Below, piece by piece: positions 1 to 11,246 of a stretch of 64,000 nucleotides of DNA (its first letter is position 1; each line of letters begins with the position of its first letter). This DNA comes from Larimichthys crocea (taxonomy: Eukaryota > Chordata > Actinopteri > Sciaenidae): assembly GCF_000972845.2 (NCBI RefSeq), contig NC_040022.1, forward strand, positions 13,627,711 to 13,691,710, given 5' to 3'. Below the pieces are notes generated by a model. That model was not told where the DNA came from, ran no database searches, and was given only the letters and a program-made list of their open reading frames with translations. Position numbers and translations under genes: made by a program.

Positions 1-781
1 AATGCTGAAAAAGATGGAGCTGTTCGAAATCAGAGCCAAAGCAGGCGATGTTTCAGCTTTGCCTGCTTTGGAGAGTTTTTTGTCCGACAACGACTTGCAA
101 CTTGTTGACAGTGTCAGGGATAGCATCATTGCGCACCTCATCTCCCTCAGGCAGCAGCTCAGGGAGTATTTCCCAGTGACACCCAAAGAAAATAACTGGA
201 TGAGAAACCCATTCAACATCGAAACCTTGGACATGCACACAAATTTTACTGTCGGTGAGCAGGAGAGGTGAATTGAACTATCTTGTGATAATACACTGAA
301 ATGTAGTTTCAAAAAAACATAAGGCCGCACGCGTTCTCCTTCCTTTCGCAACGACCTATATTTGTGAGAAAGATTTCTCTTCACCGGCTGTCATAAAAAC
401 AAAATACAGGTGCAGGATGGATGACAAAAAAACAGGTGGTTTGCTTTTGATCTCACGTGTGTAAGTGACTATCTACAGAGTAGTTTTTTTTTGTTTTTTT
501 TCTGTGCTGAGATATCTTCTGCTGAGAAAAAACAATTGAAGTTTGTGTTTGCTGTGAAGAGGAGGAGTGTGTGAGTATTGTTGGACAGAGTTGTAAATGT
601 CTGATTCAGTGTTAAGGTAACAATAAATAACCATCATAACGAATAAACATCTCTCCTGTGTGGTGGAAGCTAATAGAGTAGGCCTATGCTACTATATTCT
701 AATGTTGGTCATCATGGTGGTACTCAGAGAGCTCAATGTTTTCTCGGGTGGTACAGAGTATAAAAAGTTTGAGAACCACTG
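1..781 (+). mobile_element. 3' end of a decayed hAT DNA transposon
   Basis: The left part encodes the C-terminal end of a hAT-type transposase (see the pseudogene entry). The right edge, 762-781, reads AAAAAGTTTGAGAACCACTG, the inverted form of the terminal repeat known from Charlie-like hAT elements (CAGTGGTTCTCAAAC...). The element therefore appears to end at 781 and to start outside the window. The bases between 467 and 761 are AT-rich and carry no open frame. The 8 bp after 781 (TTCCAGAC) would be one copy of the target duplication, but the other copy is not visible. Confidence 0.65.
2..466 (+). pseudogene. hAT transposase C-terminal relic (ZBED5/SCAND3-like)
   Basis: The frame from position 2 reads 89 residues to a stop at 269-271. 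It includes a WMRNPF motif preceded by a YFP motif, as in the ZBED5/FAM200/SCAND3 group of hAT-derived proteins. Past the stop the same frame continues with IELSCD and reaches a second stop near 317. The hAT dimerisation signature LLPFATTYICEKDFSS then appears in another frame from 336, followed by IKTKYRCRMDD, and stops near 466. Two stops, a frameshift and an apparent internal deletion make this a dead copy. The family assignment is from recalled motif similarity; the catalytic core is outside the window. Confidence 0.7.
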
Positions 782-1005
782 TTCCAGACTGAACGACTTA
801 CATGCATACGCTGTTTACTGCAGATAAAATGAGAGATTAAACATACATGTATCTTTACTGAAAACAGAACAAGGTTTAAATCCAACTAATTCAATATTAA
901 CATCAAAATACAAAAGAAAACTTCAGTATGCAACACACTAAAAGTATTGTACTGTCATGTACAACGGACATGGCAACAGTGTGTTTTCAATGCAGAACAT
1001 GAGGA

Positions 1006-1178
1006 AGGACTGACAGGATTCATTCAGTTGCTTAACTATATCCTCAATGCATTTGTGATTAGTTCAAACTTTAAAGGTCTCGTGTGTAGGATTCAGTGAC
1101 ATCTAGCAGTGAAGTTACTAATTACAACCAACTGAATACCCCTTGCTTCACCATCCCGTTAGGACTGACAGGATTCAT
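1006..1178. repeat. 18-bp direct repeat flanking a 137-bp segment
   Basis: AGGACTGACAGGATTCAT occurs at 1006-1023 and again, identical, at 1161-1178. The 137 bp between them contain the fragment of the TTAA-type repeat listed at 1070-1168. The arrangement could be a target-site duplication or a small tandem duplication. Confidence 0.8.
1070..1168 (+). repeat. Fragment of teleost TTAA-type non-autonomous element
   Basis: The stretch begins TTTAAAGGTCTCGTGTGTAG and continues with GTGACATCTAGCAGTGAAGTT and CAACCAACTGAATACCCC. I recognise this as the 5' half of a short repeat common in teleost genomes that begins after TTAA and ends with a CTACACACT-type inverted terminus. Related pieces lie at 23370-23580 and 39395-39560. 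The name and class are from memory. Confidence 0.5.
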
Positions 1179-1289
1179 ATATATATATTATGGCATGTCG
1201 TTCAGGAAATTAAACCTTTGAATATATTGAATGAAACTTTAAATATATTGAATGAAACTGTGGTGTGTTTAGGCTGGGGGTTGGCCTTT

Positions 1290-1650
1290 GTGCTCTCTTT
1301 GAAGGCATGGGTGTGGTTTGCTGCGGAGCTGACTGCACACACCTGCATCAGATCATCATCTATTCAAGCAGTATTTAGAGGCTGGCCTCCTGCTGCTCAC
1401 TGCCAGATTGTCACTGCGCGCGGTAGATCACCCAGGCTCCTTGAGAAATTGCCTTTTGAGATTTTTCTGAGTATTGACCTAAATTCTCTGCCTGCAGACT
1501 CCAGCTATTCGCCCTCCTCGCCATCCGGCTACCGCACCCGCCTACCCCAGCCTAAACCCCTCCACGCTTTCCACCTCCCTCGTTCCCGGCTCCAACCCCC
1601 CAATCTCCAATCTCCACCCGTACACAAGAAAGGATCCAAGACACTGTATG
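1290..1650 (+). repeat. GC-rich island, possible retroelement 5' region
   Basis: This stretch is much richer in C and G than its AT-rich surroundings and is C-rich at 1500-1620. It reads like the 5' untranslated or promoter region of a fish retroelement (CACACCTGCATCAG, then ATTTAGAGGCTGG, then TGCCAGATTGTC). The overlapping 170-codon frame (1143-1655) shows no domain I recognise and uses proline-rich low-complexity codons, so I do not call it a gene. An isolated CpG-poor island is the alternative. Confidence 0.3.
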
Positions 1651-2192
1651 GTTAGCTTAAATAACGTTTTCAGGTGATGAAGGTAAAACACAGTGAATGG
1701 CCGTGCGTAATGGCACTGCTCTCTGACACGGCACTTCTCCGGGACTGGAGAAGCTGCTGCGGCTACAGGGATTTCATGAACTGAAAGAGAAGCTCTTCAT
1801 ATATTTAGATACAATAAGAATCATCCACATTCACAGACCTCAGGGTGAATATTTAGTTTAGTATTGAACGTATTTTATGATCCGCAACACATTGTCAGCA
1901 CTGGGCATGTTACTCACACAGCGGACTATGGACAGACAGACAAATGCATAATGACATTATGGCGAAACTTTATGCCTGTTGTAGGCCTGCCACGGTTAAA
2001 AATTGAGCGACCTTCTTCGTCAGAAGTATCGGTAGGATTTTGGCATGCATTCGCCAGTGTATTTACCATGTCCTCATTGCTTAATATCGCTGCAACTAGA
2101 TTGCAGGCGGCCTGACTCATTGTCATTCGCTTTTACAGACTGTTACACAAGATGGCTGCAGGCACTGCCGTGAAGTCTGACGTCAGTGAAGT

Positions 2193-2342
2193 TTCATTCC
2201 ATATATTCAGACTTCATTCAATATATTCAGACTTCATTCAATATATTCAAGGTTCACTCCATATATTCAAAGTTTAATTCAATATATTCAAGGTTTCATT
2301 CCATATATTCAAGGTTCACTCCATATATTCAAAGGTTTAATT
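2193..2342 (+). repeat. Minisatellite, ~20-bp unit, about 7.5 copies
   Basis: Units follow TTCATTCMATATATTCARRN, with variants TTCACTCCATATATTCAAAG and TTTAATTCAATATATTCAAG. The core ATATATTCA is kept in every copy. Two variant units alternate in the right half, which suggests a higher-order duplication of a two-unit block. Confidence 0.85.
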
Positions 2343-2370
2343 TCCTGAACGGCATGCTATTACTTATTTT

Positions 2371-2446
2371 ATAATATATATATAGTGTGTGTGTGGGTGG
2401 GGTGTGTGTGTGTGTGTGTGTGTATGTATATGTATATACACATACA
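2371..2446 (+). repeat. Microsatellite (TA)n(GT)n(TA)n
   Basis: A short TA run passes into an interrupted GT run (2385-2425) and then into TATGTATATGTATATACACATA. Simple repeat without coding content. Confidence 0.9.
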
Positions 2447-2586
2447 AGTATCAAACAACCAGTAAATGAACAAAACAATTTCACATGGAACTGTTAAGAC
2501 AGCCTGTAGCAACCAGTAATGTAATACCTGCCAATAATGTAATAATTGTGTCCATAACATGGCAATAATGTAATAAAGTTTTTGAG

Positions 2587-2625
2587 CCAATAAGGTAATA
2601 ACCTGGCTGGTTATTACATTATTGG
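2587..2625. repeat. Near-perfect inverted repeat (17-bp arms, 5-nt loop)
   Basis: The left arm CCAATAAGGTAATAACC (2587-2603) pairs with GGTTATTACATTATTGG (2609-2625) with one mismatch around the loop TGGCT. The motif AATGTAATAA recurs several times between 2515 and 2645, so this may be the core of a decayed palindromic element. Confidence 0.75.
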
Positions 2626-3381
2626 TGTAGCATTAAATGTAATAACTGCAGCGAATCATTTAATAATACATAAATAGGACTGAATTTCATTAAAATAAAA
2701 GATTATTTTGCAGATTTTGTGCAGTTTTCTCATCAAAAATAGATTTAGTGGATGACATAGTTGTCATATTTATTCATCGAGGATACATACTATGCTAAAT
2801 TAAAGCAGAGAAGAGCTGCAGGTTTATGTGGTTATTCTAAAGGTTCATCATTATGAGTGACCTCTCCAGGACGTGCATGGTATCAACAATTTATTGTTAT
2901 ACTGATTAACAAACTGGAACTGCAAGTTCAATAGATTTCAAAGCTTTTCACATTGTGATGTAATGACCCAGTGGAAAATTTCCATTTCCAATATGGCAAC
3001 TGAAAACTGCAGTAGGTGACGCTAACAGGCTAGCCTTCAATTTTAGCACCAAACCCGAGACCCTTCCAGCCCCCAGGCATGGCTGCCAGTTAATCCCCCA
3101 CATTGAGGCTTAACAGAGGAGGATAATTCACACGCATAATTGATTTTGGAGCTTAATTCACACAGAAAATAAAAGAAAATTGAATGAAAAAGTTAAAACT
3201 GAAGGAGCATCACAGTAAGCAGCCTGTTTGGTGCGTGACTTCCATTTATTGGATCAACATGCAGCTTTGTTCTCTCCGTCCCTCTTCACCTCTGCACTCC
3301 ATCTCCCTGCCTTTTATTTTTTCAGCAGCTTTGGTTTTGTTCTTTGACACTGTCACCCTCTGCAACCTCCTGCATAATGAA

Positions 3382-3384
<3 letters not shown>

Positions 3385-3424
<40 letters not shown>

Positions 3425-3434
3425 TGTGTGTGTG
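3385..3434 (+). repeat. Microsatellite (TG)n
   Basis: About 24 TG units with one TC interruption. The ORFs that read through it are repeat translations. Confidence 0.95.
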
Positions 3435-5897
3435 GTACTGGGTGGTAATCCGGTTAGACACAGGAAATGGGTATTAATGTCAGAATACTCATGTTTCTCC
3501 TCCAATAAAATATTTTACTACGACATACTGTGGTAGATATTTTCAGCAGGAGGTGCACTGGATACGTGTGTCAGCTTACAGATGTTATGTAATCAATTTT
3601 CAAATGTTAAAATGGAAATAATATCACAGCACTGAAGCATAGTGGCTCTGAGGAAGTGCATCATTGTAATAAGCTGGCTGTGATAAAGCACACACAAAGC
3701 AAGAACCCATACAGAACCAACTTTATGACCATGTTTCATATGAAACTAGACCCACTGCATGGTCAGATACTTCAGTGGTTACTTGAAGCTTGGTTAGCAG
3801 CCTGTAAAAACAGCTTTACTGTTTCTGGTGCTAAAGACAGTCATTCAAATAAAATCCATACAAAAAATGACTATTTGAGCTCGACCTGCATCAGAGCTCT
3901 GAGGTCAGCATGATTCTTTAAATCCAGTCTATTGTTTGAATAGTAGGAGATCACCATGGGTGAATCATTTACAACATCTGAAATTCAAAAAGAAAGACGA
4001 GACAGCTATAGAACAAAACTCAGACTGCTGCTAACACTTGAAGCTAACACAAGCCCAGACAACCCCCCACCTCCAACATCAATGCCTGCTGAACGAGTTC
4101 TAAGACACCCCCCAAACATAATAGAGAACAAAAAATCGAGAATTCACGCTGGTTTGCAACAATAATGGACTTCATCTCAAATGCAGTATGTGAATATTAT
4201 ATGATATTATATACATACAATAAAACATACACTAATAACTGAAACTCCCATTTGTGCTGTAGTCTGTTCTATACTGAATAAAAACATGTCTGCATGTAAC
4301 AACTAAACAACATGAACAACAAAGCAATGCCATATTTTCTTTGAAAATGAACAGTGTCTGGACCTGCAGGTAGTCACCATGAACAGCTCACTGCGGTGTG
4401 AAAAGAAGAGCGACAGACAGAGGTAGTCAAGGAGAGTATTTACTGGAAAAGAATAAGTGGGCTGCTGCTTATAGAAATAAGTACTTTCTCAATAATATTG
4501 TTATCACTAACTTTATTTCAGCTAAAATGTGTTAAAGGACTTGCTGTTGATTCAATCTGAGGTAGTCTGTGCTTGAGTGTTGAGAACGCTCTAATAAGTT
4601 TGATCTTGCCGATCTGGTTACCTCACGCATAATTGAATCTGAGCAGGAGCTGACAGACGCTCCTGGAGCATGGCTGACCTCAGATGAATTCTGATGAGCT
4701 TTAGGCATGAGAAACTTCTGCAGGAACAGACAGTCACCAGAAGTCAGAGAGCCATGTTTAGAGACAGTGCACTTCAACTACAGCTAATTGTTGGTGTCGA
4801 TCTAGCCAAGAATCTGTGGGTCATTTGTCTTTTTGACAGGCACGGCAGTGACTGACACCTCACACAAAGTTCCTCAGCATCCACATCCACATTGTGTTCT
4901 CTCCATGTTTACACAGATATGTGTGAGTGTGACACTTTTTCATTTCCTTTCTTCCATAAATGAAGGCAAACGTGCCTGTTGATGCTTGCAATGGCCAAAC
5001 TACATTTTGAGATTTGTGCAGTAAGCATCCACATCTCTTGATTTCTGTCTCTAGTGTCTGTTTGTGTCGATGATAGACCTTGAGGAATTGACTGATGGAT
5101 TTCAGAACATATTTCACCTCGTGCTGTGACACATGCTGACATGATGCACCGCATGTAAAATGTTGTACATGATACAAAGATGACGGTCATCAAGGGAGTA
5201 TCTGCTGTTGTAGCTTCAGTGTCACATAATAACAGAAGTAACTTCCTTCTTTCAGTAAAAGTACTGATACCACAATGTAAAATTACATTGAAAATGTATT
5301 ATCAGCTAAATGAACTTAAAGTATTGGCAGTAATCTACATCAATACTTCATGGTCTATAGGTCATCATATATTATATAACTCATCATAGGCTCAGTACAG
5401 CAGCCCTGTTTTCATTGTAACGGTATGCCCAACAGTATTTTTGTCAGGTTTGTGAGTCAATATTTAACGTTTTCAAGGACTCAGGCACAGTGAATAATAA
5501 AACAAAATATTTATGTATGTTGGACCTGTTCAATGTGTATTTATTGTTTAACAATAAAGAAAATAGTTCCTCAGAAAATCCTGAAATCTGGTCTGCATCA
5601 TCGGTAAATCCCCACAACAAAATAATATTCACATCAGGTTCATATAATCAGCTCAAGTCAGTGGCAAGAAGAATAAAGAAAAGAAATAAGGAAACACAAT
5701 ATGTTTCTCACAGATTTACAGGAGTTACCTGAGCCCTGATTGTCCTGAAGCCCTGAAGTCAGTCGGGGTTTGAGATTTTCTGCTGCAGCGAGAAATACTC
5801 CAAGGAACTCTTAGAAATGAAAAAGTATCACGAAAAACAAAGAAGACAGACAGCAGACAGCTCAGACACCACTTTATCCTGGACTTTAGCATGCTCA

Positions 5898-5918
5898 ATA
5901 TATATATATATATATATA
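5898..5918 (+). repeat. Microsatellite (TA)n
   Basis: A pure run of about ten TA units in AT-rich intronic DNA. Confidence 0.9.
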
Positions 5919-6984
5919 AAAAGAATGAATGGAGGTGTCTGAGACAGGGATGGGTGTGAGTGAAAAAACAAAATATGATAACCTCCTGTGATAGCAGATT
6001 GCTACATCAAGTGAGCTGTTGAGAGAAATGGACCATAACCTGCCAGTGTTTCAGTACCTTTATATGGGAGCAACATCTAACACAGAGAGCAGCATGAAAG
6101 ACACACTTTGCACGTTTTTCTGTGGCATGATCGACCAATGAGAGGAGTGCACTGCCATTATCTGGATGCAGGTAGAGCAGAACTTTGACATTTCCAATGC
6201 AGCACTCCAATCACGTGTTGGATCTGGCCTCAAGGTTCATCTGTGGAACATTCCCCCTGTGAAGCTGAGCTGAATATTGTGGATAGATGTTGCAACCTAC
6301 TTGCTCACAGACTCCACTGTTGATGTTGTAGCATCTAATAATTAGTTTTAATTAGCGGTTAGTGCTTTGCATGAACAGTACTTTTTTTTTCAATATGTTG
6401 CACTCTGTAATTTTCCAGTTATCATAGGCTTGAGATATACAATCCTAATTTCTTCATATGCTTCAAGGAGATGTGTGTTAGGCCTGCACCTGATGTGCTG
6501 GACAGTGACATGGAGAGCTGTCTATGTGCAGCATCAATGCATTCTATCATCAAATTCTAATTTGTCAAGTATCGCTCCCAGTGTCTCCAAGAAGTATCCT
6601 CATGTTGTAGAATTAGTGGTCAGCAATCTCTTTTTTTTGTGCTGGTCTGATGTGTTTGCTCATCACTGGGTCAGTAGCTCGACCAGTTCTTGAAAGTTCA
6701 CATTATTTGGTTCATGTAGGGTGGGATTGTGGCCACAGAAAGCAAGGTTTTGTTCTTCAGTGTGACAGACTATGGCAATAAGACATGACATCATTCTAGA
6801 GTTTTTCCCCAGCATTGTTTTTCAGTGTTTTTGAGCACATGTCAGATCTCCATGCTGGCATGGTGCACATGTTGCCTCTCAAATGTGTGCGAGAACACCA
6901 ACTTACATGCATATGGCATGGACAGTCATGTGGTGTGTGCAGACAGCTGTCTTGAATAAAATAGGCGCACATGACACGGGCAAC

Positions 6985-7170
6985 TACAAAACAAACAAAC
7001 TTGCTAACATCTGCATGCTCACAGTGACAGTAGCAACATGCTGATGTTCAACAGGTACAGTATTACGTTTTACCACCCATCATCAGTTCAGCAGTTCATC
7101 AAGTAGTTGTTTAGACATTTTACACTACACCACAAATATCAATCATATGGCCTCTGAGATATTTCAGTGA
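6985..7170 (+). repeat. Teleost interspersed repeat ('GCTAACATGCTGATG' family), fragment
   Basis: The stretch carries GCTAACATCTGCATGCTCAC, CAACATGCTGATGTTCA, GTAGTTGTTTAGACATTT and GAGATATTTCAGT in the order typical of a repeat that recurs at 12090-12360 and, inverted, at 19370-19510. It has no coding capacity. The grouping is by eye. Confidence 0.5.
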
Positions 7171-7543
7171 TTAGAACAGAAAAACTGCAGCAAGAGAGCC
7201 GAGAGTTAAAAGATAACGTGGCATAGTTTTCTTTGGATTGCATTTATATCCACAAAACACTTGATTTTTCTGAGGTGGTTGGTTTTGTAAGTTCAAAGGT
7301 TGCAGATTCATACTAATGTCTCAGTGATTGCTTCACCGGGTACTGACATTTCCAAGTTTATGAACACTGAACAAGCAACACTTCTTCACACCATGCCCCA
7401 CAAACTTGTGTAGAATGAGACTGGTGGGTCACAGAGGTCATTGAATGTCATGCATCGCATAATGTCTCTCTATATTAGTTCATTTTATGAACTGTCTGAA
7501 TTCTTCCTCTCTCTCTTCCTGTTTATCTCTCTTCCTCATGCAG

Positions 7544-7745
7544 TTCACCAGTGGAATCAGTCTTATTTTATGCCATCACCACCCTCCACAACCTGCTTCT
7601 GCACCAAGAGGGGGCCAAGATGGCGGTGCGTCTTGCTGATGGCCTGCAGAGGATGGTTCCCTTACTGAAAAAAAGTAACCCCAAGTTCCTGGCCATCACC
7701 ACTGACTGTCTGCAGCTGTTGTCCTACGGCAACCAGGAGAGCAAA
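7544..7745 (+). CDS. jup: jup coding exon (arm repeats ~3-4), 202 bp
   Basis: It follows a pyrimidine tract and CAG at 7541-7543 and is followed by GTGAGG. The first base completes a codon from the upstream exon. It encodes [19 protein letters not shown] through the AYGNQESK-like end (SYGNQESK). As I recall, the equivalent beta-catenin exon is also 202 bp. Confidence 0.93.
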
Positions 7746-10700
7746 GTGAGGAGAGGACCTGACATTAGGTCACAGGTTGTTGCTGTGTCCACTCATTTAA
7801 AAAAGACTTACACCACCTACTTCCTGTGTCTTGTCAGCTGATCATCTTAGCCAATGGGGGCCCAGAGGGTCTAGTGTTTATCACGAGGAACTACAACTAT
7901 GAGAAGCTACTGTGGACTACCAGCCGTGTTCTCAAAGTGCTGTCGGTCTGTCCCAGCAACAAGCCAGCGATTGTAGAGGCTGGTATGTTACACCAGTGAA
8001 CACTAATGAAGAACATTCAGCATGTGTGTTTGTACAGTCTGTAACTGTGTTCATCTTTGTTCAGGCGGTATGCAGGCTTTGGGCCAACACCTTACCGGTT
8101 CTAGTCAGCGTCTGATCCAGAACTGTCTGTGGACACTCCGCAATCTGTCAGATGCAGCAACCAAACAGGTATGTGACTCACCAACAACTACTACTGCTGC
8201 TACTACTACTACTACTGCCACAGACATGGGCAGACATGATGCATGAGTCTGCTTGACTACATGATTTAGCACAAAGTGAAGTTTAGCCTTTACTGAATAG
8301 GTATGAATTACCTCTTAATGAACGATAGCTGTCAGATCTGAACAGCACCTGAAAAGCATCATTTTATCACATCCTCTCTCTGGATCATCACTTCCTATGC
8401 AGTCACTGCCTTTTCCACAACATGACCCATGAATTAAGGTGTGACATTTGTTAAGGGTCTGCTTTTGTTTCCACTCTTATCCCCCTGCTTCATCTTGGAA
8501 CTACATTTGCTCAGGAGGCATACTGAATGCAAGTTCCAGATACTTCCAGGAACAGTGAATATGGAACAGCTTGCAACATGACAATTCTGCAAGGCACTGC
8601 AGGGATGTGCGCAGACCATATTCTGATTCAAACATTTTTTTTAATACTTTATTTTTAGAACTATGAAATTCAAACACAGGAGAAGTGAACAGACACCAGA
8701 GGTAATACAGTACATGCCTAGAACGTACGTAACTAGTTTTTATGACATATGACACATTATTATGTTATATAAGTAGTTTAAAGGTAAATTGATATCCATG
8801 CATGGGTAAAGTGTCATGATGAGATCAAGAGTCTTCTGGCTTGCGGGAAGAAGCTGTTCCTGAGCCTGATGGTGTGGGACCAGATGCTGCAGTACCGTCT
8901 GCCAGAGAGCAGCAAGCAGAACAGATTTTGGCTCGAGTGATTGGGGTCTCTAAAGATCCTATTGGCCTTCGTCCTGCACTGATGGAGGACCTCTACACCA
9001 TTCTGATGATGTGCCAAGCAGTGTTTATCCACTGCAATGCCTCATGGCTGAGGGCAGAGTATCTTTGAGTCCACGTTGAGCCTCCTCAGCCTGTGGAGGA
9101 GGAAGAGCTGTCATCTCGGTGTCTTTGTGATGGTGTCAGGGTGGTGAGTAGAGGTCAGGTCCTGATGTGAACCAAGACCTGAAGCTGCTGACTCTCCAAT
9201 GTAGTCCCATTGATGGTGATGGAGGCATGTCCTTCTCCCTGTCACTTCCCATAGTCGACAATCAGCTCCTTTGTTCTGCTGATATTGAGATGGAGGTTGA
9301 CTCCAGGACTCTGACCTCCAGTGATCAGACAGATGACAGTCATATTGTCAGCAAACTTGATATTGGTGTGGGTGGCCACCCAGTGAGGCACAGATAGGGA
9401 TTTCAGAAGAGGGCTGAGGACACAGTCTTGTTGGCGCCGGTGTTGAGATGTGGTGATGTCTATCAGCCTGGGGTCTGCCTGTCATCAGGCAGACAGAATC
9501 TGAACTGATATGTCTGATTTGCCAAAAGGGGGATGAGCAAGGGCCATACAGTATATCTACAAGTGTTACCACATTGTGTAGGACAGCTGATGTGCTGATG
9601 ATATCCCACAATGAAAGGAATATAAATATAGTAAAACAATCACTGTACCATCTTCTCTGTTGGTGGCAGAAATCAGGGGATCACCTGCCGAGGTTGAGAT
9701 ATAATGAACTGCAGAATACAAAGCTGCTTTGGATATAACAGGTGGAGTTTGGGGAAATGTTTTTTAATTGATAGAACTGAACATACAGAATCTAGTTCAG
9801 CTCTCAGAAGAAGCTCCACCATGATTTAAATAGGAAATGACAGCTTTTATATTGAGGCTTTAGAATATTCACTGAATCACACACCAATGTGATCTACCAT
9901 GCAAGGGCACTTTGACATGTGGACAAAAGGAAACAGGGATTGAACTGTCTGCGATCAGTGGACAGACAGCTGTACCTCCAGATCAAACTGTGAAGCTCTG
10001 CAGGTTTTTCAGCCCACATGAGGCTACTAGCTCATTTCCAGTGTTTCATCCTGTGAACACAAATGTGAAGAAATTAGTTACATTTATTAGAAATATATAT
10101 TAGAAGTTTCACTATCTGTAGGGGACTGTGTTGCCACACCAACCCAGCAGTGTGGAGGCTGCATATGAATGCAAGCCTGAGTTCACTGGTTCTCTCTCTT
10201 AGTCGGTCTCCATTGGTCTGTCTCTGCAGGAGGGTTTAGATGGTCTTCTGCAGATACTGGTCACCCAGCTGGGCTCAGATGACGTCAACATGTTGACCTG
10301 CGCAACTGGCATCCTGTCCAACCTCACCTGTAATAACTCACGCAACAAGGTAACCATCAGTGGTGAAAAGAGAACTGAAACCTGAAAGGTGCAGTACTGT
10401 TACATTACTGAAATATTACTCAACCCCATGTAAAACTACAGGTGTTAAAACATACTTCAGTAAAAGAACAAAATATGTATTTTCAGTCCATACAGCCATA
10501 ATTTAATAACTCACTAAAGGGAAGAAAAACAAACAAACAACCACAACCACACTAAACTTTCATTCAAACGTCAGTCATATGACTGACAGACTGACAGATA
10601 TTATTTATATATTATTTATTAAACACATTTATTGATGTCTGATGTTTGTTTTTTGTCATATTTGTTGTGTATCACACACAATGGTAATGACAATGTGTAA

Positions 10701-11206
10701 ACAAACAAACAACAGCAATTTATATAAAAATAAAAGAACAGCGTTAACTGGATCTCTTTAGTAATTCACATAAAAAGATTAACTGGACCAGAACATTTAG
10801 AGACTAACAAAGATATGACAGGACAAACATATTAAAAGCTTTATATAGACCCACACTCTTTCATCTTTTTACTGTGTTATTAATTTCTGAATGCATATTA
10901 ATGGCTGATGCTAGACACACATCAACATTCACAGTCTAGGATAAAAGGTTCTGAGTTCCACATCGTCCTGTGTCCTGATGATTTTTTCTGTGAATTCCTT
11001 AAAAAGTAACAAAGGAAAATAAAGTCTGTGCATGTCTCTGATATATTTGCTTGATATGTTTGTTTGTTTGTGCTTCAGAATTGAGTTGATGAAAAAGTCT
11101 GCAGTTTGTCTGCATTCACCTCAGACAAGCTGCATTCCTGAGGAAAATCAATTTACAAAAGCAATATATCATATTGCTATTGACTGCTTTTGCTTTCAGG
11201 CCTGGC

Positions 11207-11246
<40 letters not shown>

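Larger units (their letters stand above)
782..7543. other. Presumed jup intron, left part
   Basis: No exon is recognisable here on either strand. The preceding jup exon, encoding armadillo repeats 1-2, should carry about 240 bp of open frame and is not seen, so the intron runs off the left edge. The stretch holds a GC-rich island (1290-1650), a 20-bp minisatellite (2193-2342), a hairpin (2587-2625), GT and TA microsatellites, and fragments of two teleost interspersed repeats (1070-1168 and 6985-7170). Between 3435 and 6980 I see only AT-rich unique-looking DNA and one short TA run. Confidence 0.6.
8169..10229. other. jup intron
   Basis: This 2.1-kb intron holds a CTA run, the decayed LINE fragment at 8800-9480, and otherwise AT-rich DNA without recognisable signals. 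Short frames such as 9912-10103 look random. Confidence 0.7.

Noticed and set aside
1143..1655. 170-codon + strand frame
   Set aside because: Proline-rich low-complexity end, no motif, and the frame crosses the border of a repeat fragment.
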